Shown: piece after piece, positions 7,854 to 16,339 of the stretch
Position numbering within the stretch: the first letter of the stretch is position 1
Layout of the letters: each line of letters starts with the position of its first letter
NCBI GenBank assembly: GCA_030372335.1
Contig: JAUDCW010000005.1
Origin: JALCOL01 sp022649665
Lineage (GTDB): Bacteria; Bacillota; Bacilli; Lactobacillales; Enterococcaceae
Length of the DNA: 64,000 bases
Reading direction: 5' to 3' (one strand)
Notes under the pieces: model-generated
What the model was told of the DNA's origin: nothing
Database searches by the model: none
What the model saw: only the letters and a program-made list of their open reading frames with translations
Made by a program: the position numbers and the translations under genes

Positions 7854-8216
7854 TCACGATCTCGCCATTCGAAAATCTGGAACGATCTTGCTCAGTTCTT
7901 CCGCTTGCCGCCCAAGCTCAGAAGTCGCGAGCTGATGCCTAAAAGCCAGTGCAAATGTCATTAAAAATCCGTCACGAAAAGAAATCGAATCGCTTGCACA
8001 TTGGCAATACTCGGCTTCACACGCGATATAATTGACGATTTCGTTGTCCAGTGCAACCGTTTGAATTTTTTCTTTTTTGGGATGATATTGCCTGCCTAAA
8101 AATTTTAGCGCCAAGTTTACCCCGCCGACCGCCGATCGGAAACAGCTTTCCGGTAATTCACCTGCTTTTTCCATCGCTTTGACCCGCCCCAATCGTTCTT
8201 GGATCATTTTTTCCAT
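7854..8216 (-). CDS. Small protein of unknown function (120 aa)
   Basis: I do not recognise it. It is a helical, soluble-looking protein with a short cysteine-bearing stretch (ACEAEYCQCAS, about residues 70-80) and no membrane span. A TTG start 21 nt upstream is possible, but AAAGGAG lies inside that extension and about 7 nt before ATG 8216, so the shorter form is preferred. It is followed by repeat copy A, whose hairpin acts as its terminator. Confidence 0.6.
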   Translation of the reverse strand: MEKMIQERLGRVKAMEKAGELPESCFRSAVGGVNLALKFLGRQYHPKKEKIQTVALDNEIVNYIACEAEYCQCASDSISFRDGFLMTFALAFRHQLATSELGRQAEELSKIVPDFRMARS

Positions 8217-8230
8217 TTGGATCCACTCCT

Positions 8231-8293
8231 TTACCAATCCCCACTAGCGTTCTTCGATCCATCCAATGCAAGCAAAATGTGGAAACGCTTCAT
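8231..8293 (-). CDS. Possible 20-residue leader ORF upstream of the 120-aa gene
   Basis: ATG at 8293 is preceded by GGAGG with 8 nt spacing and the frame ends in TAA overlapping the next gene's ribosome binding site, which would couple their translation. However, TATAAT lies only two bases before this GGAGG, so the transcript may begin too late to include it. Function unknown; it may be chance. Confidence 0.3.
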   Translation of the reverse strand: MKRFHILLALDGSKNASGDW

Positions 8294-8371
8294 TGGATAG
8301 TCCTCCAATTATAGCACAATAAAGGTAAAATATACTTTTTTACGTGGACACATTTTTATAACCTGTCAGCA

Positions 8372-8410
8372 CAAAAAAAAGCAGCGCCTGTATTTGATCA
8401 GGCAGCTGCT
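8372..8410 (-). terminator. Intrinsic terminator of the hydrolase gene
   Basis: On the minus strand GCAGCTGCCTG, an 8-nt loop and CAGGCGCTGC (one bulge) are followed by nine T residues, just after the hydrolase stop codon. Confidence 0.8.
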
Positions 8411-8421
8411 GACGTTTACTA

Positions 8422-9157
8422 TTATTGTATTTTGCTTTGTACTAACCAGGCCAGCATTTCTTGTGCAACGAGTGTATTTTGTTCTGCATTCGTGATCTCG
8501 GCTCCTGGGCTTCCCTTTGTTGTCGATGCGAATCCCAGATGAACGCCGCCGGTGATCGTTTGAAATTCCGTATTCTTCGGAAAAGAAGTCTTTTTTGCGC
8601 GAACACTTTTATCGGGAATATCGCGGTCCAGCGAACCGGTCAGTGATAATGCCGGGATCGTGGAAGAAGAAAGTGTCTTGCCGCCGATCGCATAGCTTGC
8701 CATGAAAAAGACCCCGCGCAAGCGTTGATCATGCTTCTTGATTTTTTGTGCGGCAAAACGGCTAGCTGCCGCCCCGCCGGCTGAATGGCCGCCGATGATG
8801 GCCGATGATGTATGTTTGCGGTTTGATTTCAGCAAGCGCCTGATCCGCTTTGCTGCTGGCGAAGAATGAAAACTCCAGCGGCATCTCGATCAAATAAACC
8901 GGATAGCCTTTACGGGCGAGCGCGCTTGCCCAAACGCTATAACTGCGGACATCGATGAGCGCGCCGGGATTAACGATGATCAGCGGTTTATCGGACTCCC
9001 CCGGAAAATAATAGCCGGACGGGCGCTTTTCAGTCGCTGCTAAACTTTTCAGCACTGCCGCAGAAGGCGGCGTAATGCGGTGTTTGAAATAAATGATCCC
9101 GCTGCCGATCAACACGAGCAGAGCTGCCACTATCAGCAGGAATATTTTTTTCTTCAT
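8422..9157 (-). pseudogene. Membrane-anchored alpha/beta hydrolase, frame broken by a 10-bp tandem duplication
   Basis: The N-terminal part (from ATG 9157, with GGGGAG upstream) has a signal-anchor helix (MKKKIFLLIVAALLVLIGSG), then a hydrolase fold with NPGALIDVRSY and ending at TYIIGHH. The remainder, in another frame, starts at GGHSAGGAAASRF (the nucleophile elbow GHSAGG) and continues through SLDRDIPD to GVHLGF, which supply the Asp and His of the triad. At 8791-8810 the 10-mer GCCGATGATG occurs twice in tandem. Removing one copy restores a single frame reading TYIIGGHSAGG, giving about 241 residues. As written, the product stops just before the catalytic serine. It may be a dead gene, a reversible slippage variant or a sequencing/assembly error. 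Confidence 0.8.
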
Positions 9158-9197
9158 ATAAAAGACTCCCCGACGCGGTGGCGCCAAAACAATAAAA

Positions 9198-10052
9198 TTA
9201 TTCAGCAGCGATCCAGCCGAAAGCCAGTGAACGATTCCCTAAATGAGTGCCGATGACGGGTCCAAAAGTCCCCATCAACAAATGCAGTGCCGGCTCTTCT
9301 TTTTCCAAATGCGCCGCTTCTTCCGTGGCTGTCTGTTCATTATCGCCGTGGATCACGAAATAATGGTTCTGTTCGCCGTGGCGCTCAAACTCGTCGGCGG
9401 TCAGCTCCTGCACGCGCCCAATCGCCTTTTTACTGGTGCGGATCTTTTCAAAAACGACGATCTTGCCGTCTTGAAACGTCAAGACGGGTTTGATCCGCAG
9501 CAAGCCGCCGATCAAAGCCGCCCCGTTTTTCAAGCGTCCGCCGCGCACGAGATTATTCAAGTCATCGACGATGATAAAAGCCCGCACCGAATCACGCATC
9601 CTGCTCAATACGGCTTCGATCTCCGCCAACGTTTTTTGCTGCTCAGTCATCTCCAGCGCTTTTTCGACCATCAGTCCCATTGGCAGACTTGTGATTTTGG
9701 AGTCGAACGGCAAAATCTCGATTTTCTCTTTCATCATTTCCGCAACGGTGTGGAGTGTATTGACGAATCCCGAGATTCCGCCGGAAAGATGGATACTCAA
9801 AATCGCATCATAGTGCTGTGCAGCTAATTGATCATATAATTTGGCAACTTCTCCAAGCGGCGGCTGTGAAGTTTGCGGAAAAGTCTTCGTATCCGGCAAA
9901 CGCCGGTAAAACTCTTCAGTTGAAATATCTTTTCCTTCTAAATACGTCTGGCCATCCAAAACGAATGGGACAGGAAGAATATATAAATCCGGATGCTGTT
10001 TTGCCTCCGGCGGCAAATAAGCAGTACTGTCGGTTACAACTGCTATTTTCAT
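9198..10052 (-). CDS. DegV-family fatty-acid-binding protein (FakB-like)
   Basis: About 284 residues with DegV/FakB signatures: VVTDSTAYLP at the N-terminus, TSQPPLGE, SIHLSGGISGF, a DSK motif and VDDLNNLVRGGRLKNG. Such proteins bind a fatty acid and present it to the kinase FakA for phosphorylation and use in phospholipid synthesis; FakA is not in this window. ATG 10052 is preferred to a TTG two codons earlier because GAGGG abuts the TTG. The gene is divergent from argC. Confidence 0.9.
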   Translation of the reverse strand: MKIAVVTDSTAYLPPEAKQHPDLYILPVPFVLDGQTYLEGKDISTEEFYRRLPDTKTFPQTSQPPLGEVAKLYDQLAAQHYDAILSIHLSGGISGFVNTLHTVAEMMKEKIEILPFDSKITSLPMGLMVEKALEMTEQQKTLAEIEAVLSRMRDSVRAFIIVDDLNNLVRGGRLKNGAALIGGLLRIKPVLTFQDGKIVVFEKIRTSKKAIGRVQELTADEFERHGEQNHYFVIHGDNEQTATEEAAHLEKEEPALHLLMGTFGPVIGTHLGNRSLAFGWIAAE

Positions 10053-10220
10053 CTTCAACCCTCATTTCAAAATTGATTCAGCTGATACTTTTATATGAAT
10101 TGGCAATAGTATTAATATAGCATACGCCGCTGCAGATTAAAATGATTCTTCAGTCGTATGTTTTATTCAACCTTATGCATAACTTAATTCCTTGATATGT
10201 CCGGATTTCAAATCATAACT

Positions 10221-10237
10221 ATGAATTTATTTGTCAT
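10221..10237. promoter_or_regulatory. Candidate ARG box upstream of argC
   Basis: ATGAATTTATTTGTCAT is an imperfect palindrome resembling the ArgR/AhrC operator (TGAAT-N5-ATTCA type). It sits about 60 nt upstream of the argC -35 box. The match is partial and no second strong box is obvious. Confidence 0.35.
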
Positions 10238-10293
10238 TTATATGGATATTTATAACTTATTCGCCAATAAAAATAATATTTTATGCAATTTTG

Positions 10294-10322
10294 TTGACAA
10301 GCCCTGCTATTAATACTATAGT
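10294..10322 (+). promoter_or_regulatory. argCJBD promoter
   Basis: TTGACA, a 17-nt spacer and TATAGT, 34 nt before the argC start codon. Confidence 0.75.
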
Positions 10323-10355
10323 AAACACAGTAAACCTATGAGAGGATGATGAGAT

Positions 10356-11423
10356 TTGAAAGTTTCAATAATCGGGGTGACAGGTTACAGCGGTCTTGAA
10401 TTGCTGCGCCTCCTGCTTCTTCATCCTCAGGTAGAGGTTGTTTCGCTCCACCGCTCTACTAAGGAAGTTGAAGAAATCGATGATTTGTATCCGCATCTGC
10501 GGCATCTGACCGATTTGAAAGTTGAGCCCGCTGATCCAGAAAAGATCATGAAAAAAGCGGATCTAGTCTTTTTCGCCACTTCTTCAGGGATCGCAAAAGA
10601 TTTAGCTGATCCGTTTATCCAAGCTGATTTTCCGGTCATCGATCTTTCCGGCGACCATCGGCTGACGACTGAAGCATACAAAGAATGGTACAAAAAAGAT
10701 CCGGCGAAAGCTGAAAATCTGAAACAGGCGCATTACGGTTTGGCAGAATTCGCTGATCCCAAAGTCGGCAACTATCTGCTGGATCCTGCGGCAAGCCCCC
10801 ATAAGGCGAACTTGATCGCGAACCCCGGGTGTTACGCAACGACTACGATGCTCGGCTTGGCGCCGCTTGTGCAAAAAGATCTGATCGAGATGGATTCGAT
10901 CATCGTTGATGCGAAATCGGGACTATCCGGTGCCGGCAAAAAACTGTCAAACGCCAGTCACTATGTCGAAGCTCATGACAATATGTCGATGTACAAGCTG
11001 AACCATCATCAGCATATCCCGGAAATCGTCCAGCAGCTGCATGCGTGGAATGAAAATGTCCACCATATCCAGTTTTCTACGTCGCTGATCCCCGTGACGC
11101 GCGGCATTTTCGCTTCGATTTATGCGAAAGTCAAAAAAGGCATCACGCCTGAACAATTGAATGAGGCGTATACAAACGTCTACCATGATAAATATTTTGT
11201 GCGGGTCCACCCTTACGGCACGCTCCCGCAAATCAAAAATGTCGTCGGCTCGAATTTTTGCGACTTAGGGCTCGACTATAATCCGGAAACAGGGTTCGTG
11301 ACTGTGGTCAGCGTGATCGACAACCTCGTCAAAGGCGCTGCCGGACAAGCGATCCAAAACTTAAATCTATGGGCAGGCTGGCCGGAACAAACCGGGCTTG
11401 AGCTTGCACCATTATTCCCATAA
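10356..11423 (+). CDS. argC: N-acetyl-gamma-glutamyl-phosphate reductase
   Basis: A 355-residue ArgC, which reduces N-acetylglutamyl phosphate to the semialdehyde with NADPH (third step of arginine synthesis). The N-terminal Rossmann motif GVTGYSGLELLRLL, the catalytic Cys159 in NPGCYATT and the HHQHIPEI histidine motif are present. Length is normal for the family. The start is TTG 10356 with AGAGGAT upstream. First gene of argCJBD. Confidence 0.97.
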   Translation: MKVSIIGVTGYSGLELLRLLLLHPQVEVVSLHRSTKEVEEIDDLYPHLRHLTDLKVEPADPEKIMKKADLVFFATSSGIAKDLADPFIQADFPVIDLSGDHRLTTEAYKEWYKKDPAKAENLKQAHYGLAEFADPKVGNYLLDPAASPHKANLIANPGCYATTTMLGLAPLVQKDLIEMDSIIVDAKSGLSGAGKKLSNASHYVEAHDNMSMYKLNHHQHIPEIVQQLHAWNENVHHIQFSTSLIPVTRGIFASIYAKVKKGITPEQLNEAYTNVYHDKYFVRVHPYGTLPQIKNVVGSNFCDLGLDYNPETGFVTVVSVIDNLVKGAAGQAIQNLNLWAGWPEQTGLELAPLFP

Positions 11424-11436
11424 GGAGTCTTACTGA

Positions 11437-12741
11437 ATGAATGAACAGCCGCATCCGTTAGAATCACAGCTGAAATTATCCAATAAAGAAATCAAAAAGG
11501 AAACACAGGCCCGTTTCAAAAAAATCGCTGCTGAAGTTGCCGGACCGGGCAAATTGATCCCGGGCGACATCACTTCACCGAAAGGCTATTATGCTGAAGG
11601 GCTGCATGCGGGTCTCAAGAAATCGAAAAAAGATTTCGGGATCCTTTACAGCCAAACCCCTGCAGCAGTTGCCGGTGTCTTTACCACGAACAAAGTCAAA
11701 GCCGCTCCGATCGCGATCGATAAAAAAGTCGTTGAACACGGAACGGCCCGTGCGATCGTTGTCAATTCTGGTATTGCTAACGCTTGTACCGGTAAAGTCG
11801 GGACAGAAAATGCCTTGAAGATGCAAGCCATGGGAGCGGATAAATTGAATATCTCCCCTGCTGAAGTCGCGATTTGTTCGACCGGTGTGATCGGCACGCA
11901 ATTGCCGATGGAGATCGTTGAAAAGGGCTTCCACGCGCTGACGCTCGGACAGAAAGCTGGGCACGAATTTGCAAAATCGATTTTGACGACGGATACTCAG
12001 ACTAAAGAAATCGTCTATGAAGTCGAAATCGACGGCAAGGCGGTCCGGATCGCTGGCGCTGCCAAAGGTTCCGGGATGATCCATCCGAACATGGCGACGA
12101 TGCTGGCTTTTATCACCACCGATGCAGCAGTCGAGCAAAAGGCGCTTCAAGCGCTTTTGGCGGATTCGCTTTCGCACAGTTTCAATCAGATCACGGTCGA
12201 CGGCGATACTTCGACAAATGATACGGTTTTAGTTTTGGCGAACGGGGCTGCTGGAAACGCACCGCTCTCTCCTGCACATCCTGAATGGCAGAAATTCGCC
12301 GACAGCTTTTTGACCGTTGCCCAAGCGATCGCCAAAATGATCGCAGCAGACGGTGAAGGGGCCACGAAATTGATCGAAGTTCAAGTAAACGGTGCTGAGA
12401 CGCTTCAAGACGGCAATATGATCGCCAAAGGCATCGTTGGCTCTAATCTTGTCAAAGCAGCGATGTTCGGCGAAGACCCCAACTGGGGACGAATCATCTG
12501 CGCCGTCGGCTATACGGGCGGAAAGTCCGATCCAATGAAAACGACGATCGAGATCGGCGATGTGCTGGTTTTCGAAAACGGCATGCCGGTCCCATTCTCC
12601 GAAGCGCATCTGCGCAAGATCCTCTCGCAGGAAAAAATCACGATCAAGGCTGATCTTCATGAAGGCGAAGCCGTTGGACGTGCATGGGGATGCGACTTGA
12701 CTTATAATTATGTGAAAATCAATGCGGCTTATCATACTTAA
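11437..12741 (+). CDS. argJ: Bifunctional glutamate N-acetyltransferase / ornithine acetyltransferase
   Basis: ArgJ transfers the acetyl group from N-acetylornithine to glutamate, making a cyclic pathway. The autoprocessing site is visible at Ala220-Thr221 in HPNMATMLAFI, where the precursor splits and Thr221 becomes the nucleophile. The active-site patterns NSGIANACTG and STGVIG are present. At 434 residues it is about 35-40 residues longer than usual owing to a charged, helical N-terminal extension before GDITSPKGY. An argA is not needed if the enzyme is bifunctional, and none is seen here. It follows argC by 13 nt. Confidence 0.96.
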   Translation: MNEQPHPLESQLKLSNKEIKKETQARFKKIAAEVAGPGKLIPGDITSPKGYYAEGLHAGLKKSKKDFGILYSQTPAAVAGVFTTNKVKAAPIAIDKKVVEHGTARAIVVNSGIANACTGKVGTENALKMQAMGADKLNISPAEVAICSTGVIGTQLPMEIVEKGFHALTLGQKAGHEFAKSILTTDTQTKEIVYEVEIDGKAVRIAGAAKGSGMIHPNMATMLAFITTDAAVEQKALQALLADSLSHSFNQITVDGDTSTNDTVLVLANGAAGNAPLSPAHPEWQKFADSFLTVAQAIAKMIAADGEGATKLIEVQVNGAETLQDGNMIAKGIVGSNLVKAAMFGEDPNWGRIICAVGYTGGKSDPMKTTIEIGDVLVFENGMPVPFSEAHLRKILSQEKITIKADLHEGEAVGRAWGCDLTYNYVKINAAYHT

Positions 12742-12757
12742 AAGGAGCTAACTGTTC

Positions 12758-13507
12758 ATGAAAAAAACGATTGTTGTTAAAATCGGCGGGGTTGCCTCAG
12801 AAAATCTGAGCAGCGCATTTTTCGAACAAGTCAAAACATGGAAAAAGAAAAACTATAATGTGATCATTGTCCACGGCGGCGGCCTTTTTATCAGCAACAT
12901 GATGGAAAAGCTTTCGATCCCGGTGACGAAGCGCAATGGGTTGCGGGTAACGACCCCGGAAGCTTTGGCAGTCACACGAATGGTTTTGATCGGCCAAGTC
13001 CAGCCGGAGATCACGACTGCGCTCAGCGATCATGGTTTTTCTGCCGTTGGATTGAACGCTGCCAGCGATCACTTATTGTCTGCTAAACTCAAAAACAAAA
13101 AAATGTATGGACTTGTTGGTGAGATCAGCCGCGTCAACAGCCGTCTTTTGAATGAGTTGCTGAAAAACGACCATATTCCGGTCATCGCTCCGCTCGGTTT
13201 GGCGGAAGACGGCCAGTGGCTCAATGTCAATGCGGATGAGGTTGCTTGCCGGGTTGCTGAAGCAGTTGAAGCTAATGAGTTATATTTATTGACCGACGTT
13301 CCCGGCGTCAAGAAACAAGGAACATTACTGAAAGAAATCACTCCGGCTGAGATCGGCTCGCTCAAACAGGCGAAAGTCGTCGTGGGCGGAATGATCCCGA
13401 AATTAGATAGTGCCATCGAAGCATTGTGCGGCGGGGTTCAAGCGATCCATATCACCGACACGATCGTTCGCGAAGGTACGGTAATCAAAGAAGAGGTGCT
13501 TGTTTGA
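12758..13507 (+). CDS. argB: N-acetylglutamate kinase
   Basis: A 249-residue amino-acid kinase family protein that phosphorylates N-acetylglutamate with ATP. KIGG near the N-terminus, VHGGG (about residue 48), NVNADEVACRVAEA and LLTDVPGV form the substrate and nucleotide sites. It lacks the N-terminal extension that makes some NAGKs hexameric and arginine-inhibited. AAAGGAG lies before the ATG. Its TGA overlaps the TTG start of argD by 4 nt. Confidence 0.96.
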   Translation: MKKTIVVKIGGVASENLSSAFFEQVKTWKKKNYNVIIVHGGGLFISNMMEKLSIPVTKRNGLRVTTPEALAVTRMVLIGQVQPEITTALSDHGFSAVGLNAASDHLLSAKLKNKKMYGLVGEISRVNSRLLNELLKNDHIPVIAPLGLAEDGQWLNVNADEVACRVAEAVEANELYLLTDVPGVKKQGTLLKEITPAEIGSLKQAKVVVGGMIPKLDSAIEALCGGVQAIHITDTIVREGTVIKEEVLV

Positions 13508-14655
13508 GTTATTTATTCCCTACTTACCTAAGAAGCAAATTGGAATGGGACAAAGCGTTGGACTGCCGCGTCACGATGACGAACGGCGAAACGTTTTTGG
13601 ACCTGACGAGCGGGATCGGTGTGGCCAATCTGGGTCACTCCAATCCTGAAGTCAAAGCGGCTTTGGAACATCAACTGGATCATGTTTGGCATGAATCGAA
13701 CTTATTCACGAACTCCTTGCAGGAATCAGCCGGCAAAAAATTGGCTGGCGGCAAAGATTATGTTGCCTTCTTTTGCTCAACTGGAACCGAAGCAAACGAA
13801 GCAGCACTCAAGCTCGCGCGCAAGGCGACTGGGAAAACTGATTTCATTACTTTTGAAAATGGTTTCCACGGCCGGACGTACGGCGGGATGTCCGCGACAG
13901 CGCAAGAAAAGATCCAAAAAGGATTCAAACCAATGGTCCCCGGTTTCCACTATGTTCCCTATAACGACATCGAAGCTGTAAAAGATGCGTTGACGCCGAA
14001 CACTGCCGGGATTTTGCTGGAAGTCATCCAAGGTGAAGGCGGCGTATTGCCGGCAGATCCTGAGTTTTTAAAGGCCATTGCTGCACTTTGTAAAGAGCAT
14101 GACGTTTTGCTGATGATCGACGAAGTCCAAACTGGAATGGGACGGACCGGCAAAATGTTCGCTTTTGAAAATTACGGACTCTCGCCCGATATTTTCACAT
14201 TAGCGAAGGGCCTCGGCAACGGAGTGCCCGTCGGTGCGATGCTTGGCAAAACAAAACTCAAAGACGCCTTTTCGCCCGGCAGCCATGGAACGACTTTTGG
14301 CGGCAACCCGCTGGTGATGTCGGCTGCGAACAAAGTGCTCGACTTGATGACCCCGGAACTATTCGCCGCTGTTCAGAAAAAAGGCGCTTGGCTGAAAGAC
14401 CAGTTGGAGAAACTGCATGTTGAATTTCCTGAATTGATCAAAGGCGTTCGCGGGATCGGTTTGATGCTCGGGATCGAATGTAATGACCCCGAAGTCTTGA
14501 AACAACTCCAAATGCTGCTGGAAAAAGATCACGTCCTGACGCTTTCGGCCGGTAAAGAAACCTTGCGGCTCCTCCCGCCATTGACGATCGACCAAGAAGA
14601 GCTTGAGACTGCTGTGGCCAAACTGAAAAAAGCTTTTCTAGAACTGAATGCGTGA
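13504..14655 (+). CDS. argD: Acetylornithine aminotransferase
   Basis: A 383-residue PLP-dependent class III aminotransferase converting N-acetylglutamate semialdehyde to N-acetylornithine. STGTEANEAALKLAR, FHGRTYGG, EVIQGEGG, IDEVQTGMGRTG and the PLP-lysine region TLAKGLGNGVPVGA are all present. The start is TTG 13504 (MSYLFPTYLRSK), within the argB stop, with AGAGGTG upstream. A longer frame from ATG 13426 only reads through argB sequence and is rejected. It may also serve lysine synthesis, as known for some ArgD enzymes. Confidence 0.96.
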   Translation: MSYLFPTYLRSKLEWDKALDCRVTMTNGETFLDLTSGIGVANLGHSNPEVKAALEHQLDHVWHESNLFTNSLQESAGKKLAGGKDYVAFFCSTGTEANEAALKLARKATGKTDFITFENGFHGRTYGGMSATAQEKIQKGFKPMVPGFHYVPYNDIEAVKDALTPNTAGILLEVIQGEGGVLPADPEFLKAIAALCKEHDVLLMIDEVQTGMGRTGKMFAFENYGLSPDIFTLAKGLGNGVPVGAMLGKTKLKDAFSPGSHGTTFGGNPLVMSAANKVLDLMTPELFAAVQKKGAWLKDQLEKLHVEFPELIKGVRGIGLMLGIECNDPEVLKQLQMLLEKDHVLTLSAGKETLRLLPPLTIDQEELETAVAKLKKAFLELNA

Positions 14656-14675
14656 TCATCCATTTGATCAAAATC

Positions 14676-14717
14676 AAAGCTTCGCACTACGGAATTTCCG
14701 CAGTGCGAAGCTTTTTT
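14676..14717 (+). terminator. Intrinsic terminator of argCJBD
   Basis: AAAGCTTCGCACT and its complement AGTGCGAAGCTTT form a 13-bp stem, with a smaller CGGA/TCCG stem in the loop, followed by TTTT. It could also act for the convergent gene at 14776. Confidence 0.9.
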
Positions 14718-14775
14718 GAGTTCTGCTTTTGTTTATAGATCGTTAGCTGCTTCGCTTGTGCTTGGTCCAAAAAAC

Positions 14776-15471
14776 TTATTCTTTTTGTTCGCTTCTTTTT
14801 AGCTCATTGATCAATAACCTCGCGACTGAACGGACTGAAAATGGATTTTGACCAGTGATCAGCTGTCCATCTTTGACGGCAAAATCACGATAAAACCGCT
14901 TTTTTTGAAAATGGGCACCGCGCTTTTCAGCAACTTTTTTATTCAAAAAAGGCACTACTGCTTTTTTGCCGGCAAGAATTTCTTCGGCTGTCGTAAACCC
15001 TGTGATCGTTTTACCAGCAATCAAATACTTTCCTGACTTATCTTTGATGTTCAACAGTCCTGCGATCCCGTGGCAAACAGATGTGATGTACCCTTTCTGA
15101 GAATAAATTTCTAAGGCGATCTGCTGCAGTTCCCGGTTGTCAGGAAAGTCCCACATCACCCCGTGTCCGCCAGTGTAATAGATTGCTGCATATTCTGCGG
15201 GATTCACTTGATCGGGCCGCAAAGTATTGCTTAAAGCTCGTGATACAAAATCTTCACTTTCATAAATGGCTAAAATAGCTTGATCAGAATATTTCATGCT
15301 CCGCGGATCCAGCGGAACAAAACCACCCTTTGGACTTACATAATCCACTTGGATTTTTTCCTTTTGCAATTCATCTGCGAATTCGGCAGCCTCTCCCAGC
15401 CAAAGCCCCGTCAAATCAGTCATACCAATATAGTGGTCGATATTCGTTTCGATGACCAATACTTTTTTCAT
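14776..15471 (-). CDS. DJ-1/PfpI-family protein (Hsp31/glyoxalase III-like)
   Basis: A 231-residue class I glutamine amidotransferase-like protein. The nucleophile elbow SVCHGIAGLLN supplies a Cys-His pair; YYTGGHGVMWDFPDN and the acidic residue near YESEDFVSR complete the usual Hsp31 site. Family members detoxify methylglyoxal or deglycate, or act as chaperones; which applies here is unknown. AAAGGGGG lies before ATG 15471, and a TTG seven codons earlier overlaps that site and is rejected. Confidence 0.85.
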   Translation of the reverse strand: MKKVLVIETNIDHYIGMTDLTGLWLGEAAEFADELQKEKIQVDYVSPKGGFVPLDPRSMKYSDQAILAIYESEDFVSRALSNTLRPDQVNPAEYAAIYYTGGHGVMWDFPDNRELQQIALEIYSQKGYITSVCHGIAGLLNIKDKSGKYLIAGKTITGFTTAEEILAGKKAVVPFLNKKVAEKRGAHFQKKRFYRDFAVKDGQLITGQNPFSVRSVARLLINELKRSEQKE

Positions 15472-15748
15472 GACAAATATTCCCCCTTTCAAATATGTAT
15501 TCTAAAACGATCTTTGATATCGTCACAATCTGCTCTGTTTTTTCATCGCCAAATTCGGCTTTTGCTGCTGCAATCATCCTGGTTTTTTTAATTAGCTGCT
15601 TCCTCGTGATGCGAGCCGATCGCGGTTTGATTTGCATAAAACAGGCAGGATCGTACTGGAAGCTTTATCGTATGAACAGAAAATCATTTAATGGATAATG
15701 GAAAAAAGGTGCCCCCCTTTTACCGGAAGCACGTCTTTTGAATTAGTC

Positions 15749-16291
15749 TTACGGCAAAGCTTCCCATTCCTTTTTTGTAAGCCGAGTGAAGTGTTCGGTT
15801 TTCTTTTTGCCGATCAGTACGAAGGGTTTTTCATATTCCGTATGATGATAGCGGAATCCGCATTTTTCCTGAACTTTTTTGGATTGGCTGTTATCTGCAA
15901 AATAGCCGCACCATAGCGAAGTTTTATGAAGGACGGTAAAAGCATATTTGATGATCAACTGCATTGCTTCAGGCATCAGACCCTCTCCCCAAAATGGTTC
16001 AGCGAGCCAGTACCCAATCTCGGCCTCGTCTTCGTTCAGCATCAAATCGCTGCGGTCCCCCATTTTGAGTCCGATGCTGCCGATCGCTCTTCCAGTATTT
16101 TTTAAAAAAATCGCATACGTCCCTTCAGCAGAAAGAACAGTACGGATCGTTTCGCGGCTGTCTTCGATACTGATATGGACCGGCCAGCCGGCAGCCGGTC
16201 CGACTTTTGGATTTTTGGCAGCAGCGTATAAATCTTCGGCATCCGTCTCATTCCAGGGACGCAGCAGCAGACGCTTTGTTTCTAATTGCAA
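15749..16291 (-). CDS. GNAT acetyltransferase, RimJ/RimL type
   Basis: A 180-residue Acetyltransf_3-type protein. It has the LETKRLLLRPW start, GSIGLKM, EAEIGYWLAEPFWGEGLMPEA (acetyl-CoA loop) and NSQSKKVQEKCGF near the C-terminus. It probably acetylates an amino group of a protein or small molecule; the substrate is unknown. The start is TTG 16291 behind a perfect AAGGAGG. Confidence 0.85.
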   Translation of the reverse strand: MQLETKRLLLRPWNETDAEDLYAAAKNPKVGPAAGWPVHISIEDSRETIRTVLSAEGTYAIFLKNTGRAIGSIGLKMGDRSDLMLNEDEAEIGYWLAEPFWGEGLMPEAMQLIIKYAFTVLHKTSLWCGYFADNSQSKKVQEKCGFRYHHTEYEKPFVLIGKKKTEHFTRLTKKEWEALP

Positions 16292-16339
16292 ATTATTTCC
16301 TCCTTATGACTCCAACTGATCCCAGAAACGTTTCCAATT

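Noticed and set aside
7666..7857. 63-codon minus-strand frame inside repeat copy A
   Set aside because: It lies entirely in a non-coding repeat, is broken in copies B and C, and has no ribosome binding site.
13426..13503. Upstream ATG extension of argD
   Set aside because: These 26 codons overlap argB in another frame and read as low-complexity charged residues; the TTG start at 13504 has a ribosome binding site and the family N-terminus.
15416..15637. 73-aa minus-strand frame upstream of the DJ-1-like gene, vaguely like a Spo0E-type phosphatase (KTEQIVTISKIVLEYIF)
   Set aside because: No convincing ribosome binding site at any start, it overlaps the next gene by 56 nt, and the Spo0E signature SQ-x-LD is not matched.
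15700..15735. Possible terminator after the GNAT gene (AAAAGG...CCTTTTTT on the minus strand)
   Set aside because: The stem is only about 6 bp and the loop is G-rich; too weak to list as a feature.
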